Source: Pseudomonadota bacterium (GTDB lineage: Bacteria > BMS3Abin14). From it: DNA of 6,737 nucleotides. Position numbers and translations under genes: made by a program. The notes below the pieces were generated by a model. It was not told the DNA's origin and ran no database searches. It saw only the letters and a list, made by a program, of their open reading frames with translations. The stretch is from NCBI GenBank assembly GCA_003229755.1, contig QIFJ01000096.1, forward strand, positions 1-6,737. Reading direction: 5' to 3'. The stretch's first letter is position 1. Every line of letters begins with the position of its first letter. Positions 1 through 5,811 of the stretch are shown piece after piece.

Positions 1-1
1 T

Positions 2-760
2 GACAGGATACTCATCGACGTGGGCAAGGTGTGCGACGAGCAGAGCACGAAGGCAGGGGATCCCGGGATACTGGAGGAGTTCGGCAATATTATAACCTAT
101 TTTGACCGGTTCGATGCGGTCTACAATGCGCTTAATGCTCTGGCATTTCATGAAGGAGAACACCTTACGGAAAACAAACTGCGCAGCCTTCTTCAGAACA
201 TGGAGATATTCGAGGAGATTCAAATCGGGCTCTTCCGGGAGCTTTTCGTGGTCCCCATACTGAAAAACCCGTATCTTCCCGGATACGGTATGCAAAAGGT
301 GGAATATATTCTCGAGGGGCTTGCCAAGATCAAGTCGGCCGAAATATCCGTAATGGATCTCCTCAGTGTTGTGGATAGGATCGTCACTGAGGAGCGGGAA
401 TACAAGCTGATAAAAACAGCCATGGAGAGGTGGCTGAAAAAGTTCGAGCGCTCGATGAAAGGCGATGATGAAGAGAAGGCTTTTATAGCGGACGTGATGA
501 AGATGCTGGTTTCCAGGCAAATGGTCAGGCCCCAAACCCCTGAGGAGTTCTTCCACAGGGCACTTGATGATCTGAAGATGGAGCGTCATTATGTGAAATC
601 CATATTGCCCAGGATCATCAAGGTAAGAGACTCTACCCTGAGGAACGAATTTATCAGAACAAGCGGGATAGAAGTCTTGAGGCTCGAAGAGCTCGAGAAA
701 GGATTTCTGGCCCAGTACCGAATAGATGACCGGGTCCTTGATGAAATAAGGAGTTCTTGA
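2..760 (+). CDS. C-terminal part of an unrecognised helix-rich protein (5' end outside window)
   Basis: The frame is open from the left edge (first full codon at 2) to a TGA at 758-760, giving 252 visible residues. A GTG at 20 could serve as a start, but it lacks a well-spaced Shine-Dalgarno sequence (only AGGA at 5-8, 11 bases away). Upstream codons read sensibly (DRILID before VGKV), so I treat the gene as truncated by the window. The product is rich in Glu, Lys, Arg, Leu and Ile. It reads as mostly alpha-helical and soluble, with no signal peptide or membrane segment in view. No cysteine pairs, nucleotide-binding loop or other catalytic signature stands out. I do not recognise the family. 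It ends 38 bases before the preferred start of the next gene, so the two may be co-transcribed. The coding frame is well supported; the function is unknown. Confidence 0.8.
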   Translation, partial: DRILIDVGKVCDEQSTKAGDPGILEEFGNIITYFDRFDAVYNALNALAFHEGEHLTENKLRSLLQNMEIFEEIQIGLFRELFVVPILKNPYLPGYGMQKVEYILEGLAKIKSAEISVMDLLSVVDRIVTEEREYKLIKTAMERWLKKFERSMKGDDEEKAFIADVMKMLVSRQMVRPQTPEEFFHRALDDLKMERHYVKSILPRIIKVRDSTLRNEFIRTSGIEVLRLEELEKGFLAQYRIDDRVLDEIRSS

Positions 761-786
761 TTTGTGAGGGTAGTGAAAATGACACT

Positions 787-793
787 AAAGGGG
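787..793 (+). promoter_or_regulatory. Ribosome-binding site that fixes the start of the repeat/propeller gene at GTG 799
   Basis: AAAGGGG lies 5 bases before GTG 799. The GTG is followed at once by a short basic stretch (KGR) and a hydrophobic run. The alternative in-frame TTG at 757 has AAGGAG only 3 bases upstream. It would also put 14 extra polar residues before the membrane segment, so GTG 799 is the better start. Confidence 0.6.
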
Positions 794-798
794 TTTCT

Positions 799-2049
799 GT
801 GAAGGGTAGAATTTTTTTGTTTCTGGCTATCATCCTCGCTATCGTGGCGGGTTTTTCGAGATTCTATCCCTTCGACAGGATACCACCTGAAGTTACGACA
901 GAACCTCGGCCCGGAACCTATAGCGAGGAAATAAGCGTTGCCCTTTCCTCTGAAAAGGGGGCCACGATCTACTTCACCCTTGCGGATGAGGATGAACTGC
1001 CCTACATCGGGCCGATCCGCATAAGGAGAAATACAGTTATCCGTTATTTTGCCTTTGACCGTTGGGGAAACAGGTCTGAAAAGGAAGCTGCTGCGTATGT
1101 GGTAAGGCTTGACAGGGAGCCTCCGGTAACCACCGCAAGGCCCCGTCCCGGAAAATACAATCATCCGGTTTCAGTACGATTAAAGTCCGAGGAAGGAGCT
1201 GTGGTCAGGTACACAATGGATGGTGATGAGCCCGACAGCAGATCGGTTTTATTTAAAGATGCAATTACGCTCAGGAAGGATACGCTCCTTAAATACTACG
1301 CGGTTGATGCTGCCGGCAACATTGAGAAAACAAAGACCGCCAAATACAGTATCACTATCGATACAACCAAACCTGTCACCCTGGTGGATCCTGCCGGAGG
1401 CCTGTACAAAAGCGCTGTTACCGTTTCCCTGGCCGGTAAGAAAGGGAGCAAGATATATTATTCCCTGGATGGGAGCCGCCCTTCCCGCCGTTCCCCGTTA
1501 TTCATTAAACCCATTACTTTCACACGCAGTGGGGTACTGAGGTTTTTCGCCATCGATCAGGCGGGAAACAGGGAAAATGTGCGCGAGGAACGGTACATCA
1601 TTGACAGAGATCCGCCAAGGGTCAGTTCAAAACCTTCCCCGGGTACGTTTAGCAAGGGAGTAACGGTCACGCTAGCGTCCTCCGAACGGGGAAAAATAAG
1701 GTATGAGCTTGGAGAGCAGGAACCTTCCATGTCATCACCTGTGTACACTGCCCCGATCCGGGTTAATGAGAGCATGACCGTCACTTTTTTTGCTCTGGAC
1801 CGCGCGGAAAACACAAGCAAGACAGTCAGGGCAAAATACATTATCGACAGGGCTCCCCCGGTCATAGTAGCCCGCCCGCCGGGCGGGAACTACTCCGGCC
1901 GCATCCGTGTAAAGCTGGAGTCTTCAGAACCCGCCACGATCCACTATACCCTTATCCAGACCCACTTCAAACTCGCCCAGGTACAGAGGTCCCATCAGCG
2001 TTGCAAGAAATCTGGAACTGTCCTACTTCGGCTTCGACAGCGTCAATAA
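799..2049 (+). CDS. N-terminal fragment: membrane anchor plus CHB_HEX_C_1 repeats 1 to 5 (broken)
   Basis: This is the 5' part of the frameshifted gene, 416 residues from GTG 799 to TAA 2047-2049. Residues 5-19 form a hydrophobic run (IFLFLAIILAIVAGF) after a basic start, so this is a signal peptide or signal anchor. No clear signal-peptidase-I site was seen. From 874 come repeats of the pattern PP-x-V-T-x-x-P-x-P-G-x-Y ... Y-T/S-L-D-G-S-x-P ... F-F-A-x-D-x-A-G-N-R-E ... Y-I-I-D. The last 31 residues, after HYTL in repeat 5, match no repeat and are the out-of-frame tail. If the break is real, translation would give an exported, anchored protein with four whole Ig-like domains and no propeller. 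Confidence 0.75.
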   Translation: MKGRIFLFLAIILAIVAGFSRFYPFDRIPPEVTTEPRPGTYSEEISVALSSEKGATIYFTLADEDELPYIGPIRIRRNTVIRYFAFDRWGNRSEKEAAAYVVRLDREPPVTTARPRPGKYNHPVSVRLKSEEGAVVRYTMDGDEPDSRSVLFKDAITLRKDTLLKYYAVDAAGNIEKTKTAKYSITIDTTKPVTLVDPAGGLYKSAVTVSLAGKKGSKIYYSLDGSRPSRRSPLFIKPITFTRSGVLRFFAIDQAGNRENVREERYIIDRDPPRVSSKPSPGTFSKGVTVTLASSERGKIRYELGEQEPSMSSPVYTAPIRVNESMTVTFFALDRAENTSKTVRAKYIIDRAPPVIVARPPGGNYSGRIRVKLESSEPATIHYTLIQTHFKLAQVQRSHQRCKKSGTVLLRLRQRQ

Positions 2050-2803
2050 TGTCAGTTCCGTGAATAAGCAGAAATATATTCTGGACAGCACCCCTCCTGT
2101 TACCACTGCAGAGCCTGCTGGCGGGACCTATTCGGGCCCCATCGAAGTTGGACTTAAAACAGAAAAGGAAGCAGTCATTCACTATACGGTAGACGGAACC
2201 ACTCCCATCGAAGCTTCTCCTGAATACAGTGGTGCTATACGTATCTCGGGGGACATCGTGTTGAAGTTTTACGCGACGGATGAATCCGGCAACAGGGAGG
2301 AAATAAGGGTTGAAAGGTACACTTTCGACTCCACACCCCCCTCAACTGTCATTACACCATCTCCGGGGGTATACAACCGGCCGGTGAGCATATCCATGTC
2401 TTCGGAAAAAGAGGGCAAGATCTTCTTCAGGCTCGACAGACGGAAGGACTTTTCGCCTTATCGCGCCCCCTTTGTAATGGACAGGAGTACAAAGATTTTT
2501 TTCTACTCTGAGGACCAGACCGGCAACAGGGAGGGTGTCCAGATGGTTGAGTATATTATAGACACCCAACCACCTCGTACTATTCCATACCCTGCGCCGG
2601 GAGAGTACAATCCTCCAATTACACTGGAGCTGAAGAGCGAAGAGGGTGCTGAAATTCACTACACTCTAGATGGATCAGAGCCAACCGGATCATCACCCGT
2701 CTACCTGACTCCCCTGGCCAGCCGGGATAATGTGACTTTAAGGTTTTTTGCTATCGACAAGGCCGGCAACAGGGAAAAATCCCGCACAGCCAATTATACG
2801 GTA
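874..2803 (+). repeat. Eight tandem Ig-like CHB_HEX_C_1 repeats of 78 to 83 codons
   Basis: Units begin at about 874, 1108, 1357, 1600, 1843, 2081, 2324 and 2558, each at the I/L/F-D of the linker before PP. Spacings are 234, 249, 243, 243, 238, 243, 234 and about 246 bases. All are multiples of three except 238, which contains the frame break. The best-conserved protein parts are the proline-rich linker, P-x-G-x-Y, Y-T-L-D-G-S-x-P and F-x-A-x-D-x-A-G-N-R-E. At DNA level the AGNRE part is partly identical: a 15-base match occurs at 2286-2300 and 2520-2534, and a 13-base match at 2763-2775. Repeats 1 and 7 are shorter and have lost the DGSxP loop. Confidence 0.85.
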
Positions 2804-3580
2804 GCAAGCGGTGTGTGGAGGGATTATACAAACGGAGTCTTCCTCCATCCCAGTGTTATTGAAGGAAATTTCCTCTGGGTTGGAGGGGAAGAAGGTCTTT
2901 TCAGGGTTAACATCATCACCAAACGCAGGAAGAACTTCACCACATCCCACGGTATGGTCAGCAATTCTGTGCGCGCTCTGGCAGTAGGACGCCTCGGCTT
3001 CAAATGGATCGGGACTGACAGGGGCGTTTCCCAATTTGACGGTAAAAAGAACTGGGTCAGCTATGATTACGGTGATGGCCTGCCGAGTAATAGAATAAAC
3101 TTTATCGTTATAGACCAGAAGGACAATGTATGGTTTGGGACCGAGCGAGGGCTTTCCCGTTATAACGGCGAGTCCTTCAGGAATTTTACAACCCGGGACG
3201 GACTGCCTGACAATAACGTGACCTCACTGGCGATAGGCTCCGACGGCGTATTCTGGATCGGTACCCCAAACGGATTGGTGCGCTTTCATCAGAAGGTGGA
3301 GAAAATATACACAGTAAAGGATGGCTTGCCGTCAAACAGGATCACGGCGGTCGCCGTGGATGGCCGCTGGAATGTCTGGGTAGGAACCGCCGATAGCGGG
3401 GCGGCAAGATTCGATGGCAGCAACTGGGTGTCTCTGGGCCAGTCACGGGGGTTGGGAGGCAGATCGGTTTATACCATCGCGGTGGATCTATCTGACAATA
3501 AATGGTTCGGGACAGACGCGGGTGTCTTCAAATATGATGGCAAGAGTTTTACGCTGGTGAAGATGCCTGTTTACCGTTAA
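1952..3580 (+). CDS. C-terminal fragment: rest of repeat 5, repeats 6 to 8 and the Reg_prop beta-propeller
   Basis: This is the 3' part of the frameshifted gene, in frame 2, to TAA 3578-3580. An in-frame GTG exists at 2060. It lies in the middle of the conserved end of repeat 5 (before NKQKYILD), has no evident Shine-Dalgarno sequence, and would give a product without a signal peptide, so I do not take it as a natural start. After repeat 8 ends near 2803, the protein changes to a propeller. Blades carry the signature D-G-L-P-S/D-N-x-I/V-x-x-x-x-V-D-x-x-x-N-V-W-x-G-T-x-x-G-L-x-x-y-n-G. Propellers of this family are known as periplasmic sensor parts of hybrid two-component systems. Here no kinase, membrane segment or other domain follows, because the protein ends with the last blade. 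Confidence 0.75.
   Translation, partial: LSRPTSNSPRYRGPISVARNLELSYFGFDSVNNVSSVNKQKYILDSTPPVTTAEPAGGTYSGPIEVGLKTEKEAVIHYTVDGTTPIEASPEYSGAIRISGDIVLKFYATDESGNREEIRVERYTFDSTPPSTVITPSPGVYNRPVSISMSSEKEGKIFFRLDRRKDFSPYRAPFVMDRSTKIFFYSEDQTGNREGVQMVEYIIDTQPPRTIPYPAPGEYNPPITLELKSEEGAEIHYTLDGSEPTGSSPVYLTPLASRDNVTLRFFAIDKAGNREKSRTANYTVASGVWRDYTNGVFLHPSVIEGNFLWVGGEEGLFRVNIITKRRKNFTTSHGMVSNSVRALAVGRLGFKWIGTDRGVSQFDGKKNWVSYDYGDGLPSNRINFIVIDQKDNVWFGTERGLSRYNGESFRNFTTRDGLPDNNVTSLAIGSDGVFWIGTPNGLVRFHQKVEKIYTVKDGLPSNRITAVAVDGRWNVWVGTADSGAARFDGSNWVSLGQSRGLGGRSVYTIAVDLSDNKWFGTDAGVFKYDGKSFTLVKMPVYR
2804..3577 (+). repeat. Six beta-propeller blades (Reg_prop type), about 41 codons each
   Basis: Blade units after the first start at about 2963, 3089, 3212, 3335 and 3461, spaced 126, 123, 123 and 126 bases. 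A more diverged first blade occupies about 2830-2962 (FLWVGGEEGLFRV core). Each carries a W-x-G-T-x-x-G or close variant: KWIGTDRGVS, VWFGTERGLS, FWIGTPNGLV, VWVGTADSGA, KWFGTDAGVF. Six blades could close as a six-bladed ring, or the N-terminal strand could contribute to a seventh. That point is inference. Confidence 0.75.
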
Positions 3581-3592
3581 ACAGTTTCATGT

Positions 3593-3670
3593 GGCCGGGT
3601 TTTTGGGTGTAATCACTCGCCTTCGCAACGTCTTTCTCGCTTCGCTTCATGATTCACCAAAACCCCGGCC
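3593..3670 (+). repeat. Long imperfect palindrome, possible terminator or palindromic repeat element
   Basis: The left arm 3593-3615 (GGCCGGG, T-run, GGGTGTAATCA) pairs with the right arm 3650-3670 (TGATTCACC, A-run, CCCCGGCC). There is one substitution and two single-base bulges over about 21 pairs. The loop, 3616-3649, contains two near-copies of one motif: CTCGCCTTCGC at 3616-3626 and CTCGCTTCGC at 3636-3645. It starts 12 bases after the stop codon of the propeller gene. An AT-rich stretch ending in four T follows, so it may end or stabilise that transcript. The length and loop repeats are more than a simple terminator needs, so a dispersed palindromic element is an alternative. Confidence 0.6.
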
Positions 3671-3687
3671 TGATATATATTTTCCAT

Positions 3688-3752
3688 ACCCGAAATCCGG
3701 AAGAAACAGGTTTCAACCGAGGGCAGATCAGGATGAATTGCGGATTTCGGGT
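3688..3752 (+). repeat. Perfect 12-base inverted repeat with 41-base loop
   Basis: ACCCGAAATCCG at 3688-3699 is the exact reverse complement of CGGATTTCGGGT at 3741-3752. The right arm continues into TTCAGGTTGAGGGTTACAG, a low-complexity stretch. It lies between the first palindrome and the start of the FHA gene. No run of T follows, so a classical terminator is unlikely. It may be a cis-regulatory hairpin or a repeat remnant. No coding use of this spacer is convincing. Confidence 0.55.
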
Positions 3753-3820
3753 TTCAGGTTGAGGGTTACAGTTTGAGGAAAATCCGTATACAATGTGCTT
3801 TTTTTCAGGTGGAATGATAG

Positions 3821-4390
3821 ATGAAAATAACCTGTGACAGTTGTCGTACGATATACCAGGTAGCGGATGACAGGGTTCCTCCGGGAGGAGCCAGGGCCAA
3901 CTGCCCGAGCTGCGGCCATCAGATTGTTATACCAGGCGGGAAGTCAAGAAGCGGGAAGTCATCCAGCTTCCTTACTGAAAAGTCCCAGGCGGACTTCGGG
4001 CAAACGATATCCTATGATTTTCAGCAACTGGATCAGGACAGTGCCGAGATCTCTGCCCTTCTGAGGAAAGTCTCCCAGGAAGATCCCTATCTGAAAGAAG
4101 GTGTGCAGTACGAGTTGGAGGATACAAAGACGGGAGAGGTCTCCAGAATATCCAGCCCCGGGATTGTCCTCGGCAGGAGCGAAGCCGATATAAACGTGAA
4201 CGATCCGGAAGTCTCCCGTAAACACTGCCTGGTCAGAATATACGGTGATTATCTTGTTGTTATCGATCAGGACAGTACTAACGGTACCTTTTACATGGGA
4301 AAGAGAGTTATGACTGCTAAACTTGCCTTCGGCGATACTTTCACAATCGGTAACACCACATTTCTGGCGATTGCCCGGCGGGACACTTGA
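3821..4390 (+). CDS. Zinc-ribbon / FHA domain signalling protein
   Basis: A 189-residue cytoplasmic protein. Residues 1-36 form a zinc ribbon of the MJ0042 type: C5-x2-C8, then C28-x2-C31 in the pattern CDSC ... CPSCG, with the usual I-Y-x-V-x-D-x-x-V-P-x-G between. Residues 37-95 are a polar linker. Residues about 97-186 are an FHA fold, the phospho-threonine peptide-binding module. All its hallmark residues are present: GR at 118-119 (LGRS), S132 and H135 (SRKH), N154-G155 (STNGTF). It should therefore bind a phosphorylated partner. No Ser/Thr kinase is in the window, so the partner is unknown. ATG 3821 follows AGGTGG (3807-3812) at 8 bases. It is the first gene of the right-hand set, 32 bases before the HD-GYP gene. 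There are no membrane segments. Confidence 0.92.
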   Translation: MKITCDSCRTIYQVADDRVPPGGARANCPSCGHQIVIPGGKSRSGKSSSFLTEKSQADFGQTISYDFQQLDQDSAEISALLRKVSQEDPYLKEGVQYELEDTKTGEVSRISSPGIVLGRSEADINVNDPEVSRKHCLVRIYGDYLVVIDQDSTNGTFYMGKRVMTAKLAFGDTFTIGNTTFLAIARRDT

Positions 4391-4422
4391 GACTCACCAG
4401 GTTTTTTCTCTGAGGTCTATTT

Positions 4423-5811
4423 ATGGGCGACCGGTTGGAACTGAATGTCACAGGTGGAACTGATCCCTCCAGCAATTCGAAGAGAAGAAAAAGGGGTTAT
4501 TTCAGGGCTTTGCCCATCCAATCGATATCTCTTCGGTGGAAAGTAGCGCTCTCTTTTTCTTTCCTCCTGATTCTTGTGGCCGGTACGGTTGCCATGGCAC
4601 TCGTACGTTATGAATGGATCTTCCTTTCCAAGGAAGCGGAAAAAAGGGTTGATCTGCTGGCGGTAAACCTTGCTGTCAACGCCAGGGATCCCTTGCTTGC
4701 CCTGGATGAGATGCGTTTTGGTCCTATTACAGAATCCGTAATGATGCAGGAAGACGTCAAATATGCCTACCTCCTGGATGATAAAATGGAAGTGGTCTAC
4801 CATTCTGACGCAAATATGATAGGTAAGGTATTAGGGGGAGGTATTCCTGAACCCGGGAAGAGTGTTATCCAGAAGGCTGTGGACATCAAAGTTGAAGGAG
4901 TTATAGTAGGCGCTGCTGTAGTCGGTCTCGGCGCAGACCACATTCACAATGCCATGGTTACCACTATTATCGGTGTCCTTGCGCCTTTGCTGATCGGAAC
5001 GGTTTTGGGTGTCCTGGGGATATTTTTCCTGGCGGGTATTCACGTGAAAAAGATCGAAAGTCTCGATGTGGCTGTTCAGGCTCTCGGTGCCGGAAACCTG
5101 TTTATCGAAGTGGATGTCAAAAGCCGGGATGAGGTGGGGAGGTTGGCCGCTCATTTCAACGAGATGGTTGGGCAGCTGAATAAGGCTCGCCAGCAGGTTC
5201 TCAAACACTTCACTGAAACGATAAGGGCCCTTGCCGCAACGGTAGAGGCGAAGGATGCATATACCAAGGGGCACTGTGAAAGGGTAGCGCTGATCTCAAA
5301 GGCCATTGCAGAGCGGGTGGGTATGAATGAGTCGGCCATGAAAGATCTGGGCCTGGCGGCCATACTCCACGATATCGGCAAAATAGGCGTCGAGGGAGAT
5401 ATTATAAGCAAACTCGGACCCCTCGATGACGTGGAAGTAGACGATATGAAGCATCACCCTGTGATCGGGGCGAGAATCCTCAGTCCCCTTTCGGCCCTCG
5501 TGAGGGTGGGCCTCTATGTAAAACATCACCATGAGCACTACGATGGGACCGGGTATCCATCTGGCCTCAGGGGTGAAGTAATACCGCTGCCCGCGAGGAT
5601 AATCCACCTTGTGGATGCCTATGACGCGATGACATCCACCCGGCCATACAGGCATGCATTATCACGGGGGGAAGCTATTAAGCGGATCAGGGAAGGCGAA
5701 GGCTGCCAGTTCGATCCCGAACTGGTAGAGGTGTTCCTCGAGCTTGATAATGAGGGTGTGATAGCCCGGATCTGCGATGAGGTAGAGAGATCAGAACCAG
5801 GCTTGTCATAG
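4423..5811 (+). CDS. Membrane-bound HAMP / HD-GYP cyclic-di-GMP phosphodiesterase
   Basis: A 462-residue inner-membrane sensor enzyme predicted to hydrolyse cyclic di-GMP. Order: basic cytoplasmic tail 1-40; TM1 about 41-63; periplasmic sensor region about 68-176, of Cache/PAS-like size, containing an AYLLDDKMEVVYHSD strand pair; TM2 about 178-206; HAMP about 207-258 (ending SRDEVGRLAAHFNEMVGQL); HD-GYP about 265-442. The metal and active-site residues expected of the family are present: H284 (GHCERV), H316-D317 with K320 (LHDIGKIG), H345 (HHP), H368-H370 and H372 (HHHEHYDGTGYP), GYP at 377-379, D398 (VDAYDAMTSTRPYR), and the C-terminal G-x-Q-F-D-P. The catalytic domain therefore looks active. 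ATG 4423 follows GAGGT (4412-4416) at 6 bases. It sits 32 bases after the FHA gene. The 3' end overlaps the proposed lipoprotein start by 22 bases. The ligand of the sensor region cannot be told. Confidence 0.95.
   Translation: MGDRLELNVTGGTDPSSNSKRRKRGYFRALPIQSISLRWKVALSFSFLLILVAGTVAMALVRYEWIFLSKEAEKRVDLLAVNLAVNARDPLLALDEMRFGPITESVMMQEDVKYAYLLDDKMEVVYHSDANMIGKVLGGGIPEPGKSVIQKAVDIKVEGVIVGAAVVGLGADHIHNAMVTTIIGVLAPLLIGTVLGVLGIFFLAGIHVKKIESLDVAVQALGAGNLFIEVDVKSRDEVGRLAAHFNEMVGQLNKARQQVLKHFTETIRALAATVEAKDAYTKGHCERVALISKAIAERVGMNESAMKDLGLAAILHDIGKIGVEGDIISKLGPLDDVEVDDMKHHPVIGARILSPLSALVRVGLYVKHHHEHYDGTGYPSGLRGEVIPLPARIIHLVDAYDAMTSTRPYRHALSRGEAIKRIREGEGCQFDPELVEVFLELDNEGVIARICDEVERSEPGLS
5779..5782 (+). 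promoter_or_regulatory. Ribosome-binding site pointing to an ATC start at 5790 for the lipoprotein gene
   Basis: GAGG (followed by TAGAGAG) inside the 3' end of the HD-GYP gene lies 7 bases before the ATC at 5790, a normal spacing. No comparable site precedes GTG 5856, the first standard start codon in the frame. The in-frame stop at 5778-5780 rules out any start further upstream. Confidence 0.45.

Larger units (their letters stand above)
799..3580 (+). pseudogene. Frameshifted gene for an eight-repeat CHB_HEX_C_1 / Reg_prop beta-propeller envelope protein
   Basis: Two consecutive open frames (frame 1 to 2049, frame 2 to 3580) encode the two halves of one protein. Eight Ig-like repeats run without interruption across the break. 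The sixth repeat and the second half of the fifth are in frame 2, while everything before is in frame 1. In repeat 5, frame 1 reads HYTL up to 1953 and frame 2 resumes as RPTSNSPRYRGPI from 1958. Only four bases lie between them, where related repeats have nine (codons for D-G-S). The unit length agrees: 238 bases for repeat 5 against 243 for repeats 4 and 6. Restoring 5 bases gives about 928 residues: N-terminal hydrophobic anchor, eight repeats, six propeller blades. The likely role is an exported protein for binding or display, since both domain types are non-catalytic folds found in secreted proteins. Frame use elsewhere is intact with no other stops, so this is either a recent mutation or a sequence error. 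I cannot tell which from the window. Confidence 0.8.

Noticed and set aside
812..818. Run of seven T in the membrane segment of the repeat gene, and another at 3799-3805, as phase-variation tracts
   Set aside because: Seven is short for slippage-driven switching. The tract at 812 is in frame with intact coding on both sides, and the one at 3799 is outside the gene.
589..1164. A 191-codon minus-strand open frame
   Set aside because: It lies antisense across the end of one convincing gene and the start of another with clear domain content. Its translation is low-complexity and lacks any family signature. Other minus-strand frames in the window were rejected for the same reason.
1220..1540. A 106-codon + strand frame inside the repeat gene
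   Set aside because: It is wholly contained in the frame encoding repeats 2 and 3, whose protein pattern is unmistakable.
1951..1960. Programmed +1 frameshifting joining the two halves of the repeat gene
   Set aside because: No slippery codon run or adjacent stop codon is at the junction. The missing D-G-S codons and the short unit length point to lost bases rather than a recoding site.
874..2803. A chitinase or hexosaminidase enzyme
   Set aside because: Only the accessory Ig-like C-terminal-type repeats are present. No glycoside hydrolase catalytic domain is seen.
3591..3776. A 61-codon + strand open frame starting with GTG in the spacer
   Set aside because: It spans both inverted-repeat structures, has no Shine-Dalgarno sequence, and its translation has no recognisable fold. 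It is better explained as chance reading of palindromic non-coding DNA.
3766..3794. A possible promoter (TTACAG, 17 bases, TACAAT) before the FHA gene
   Set aside because: The -10-like part is fair but the -35 part matches the consensus poorly, and in this spacer such matches can arise by chance.
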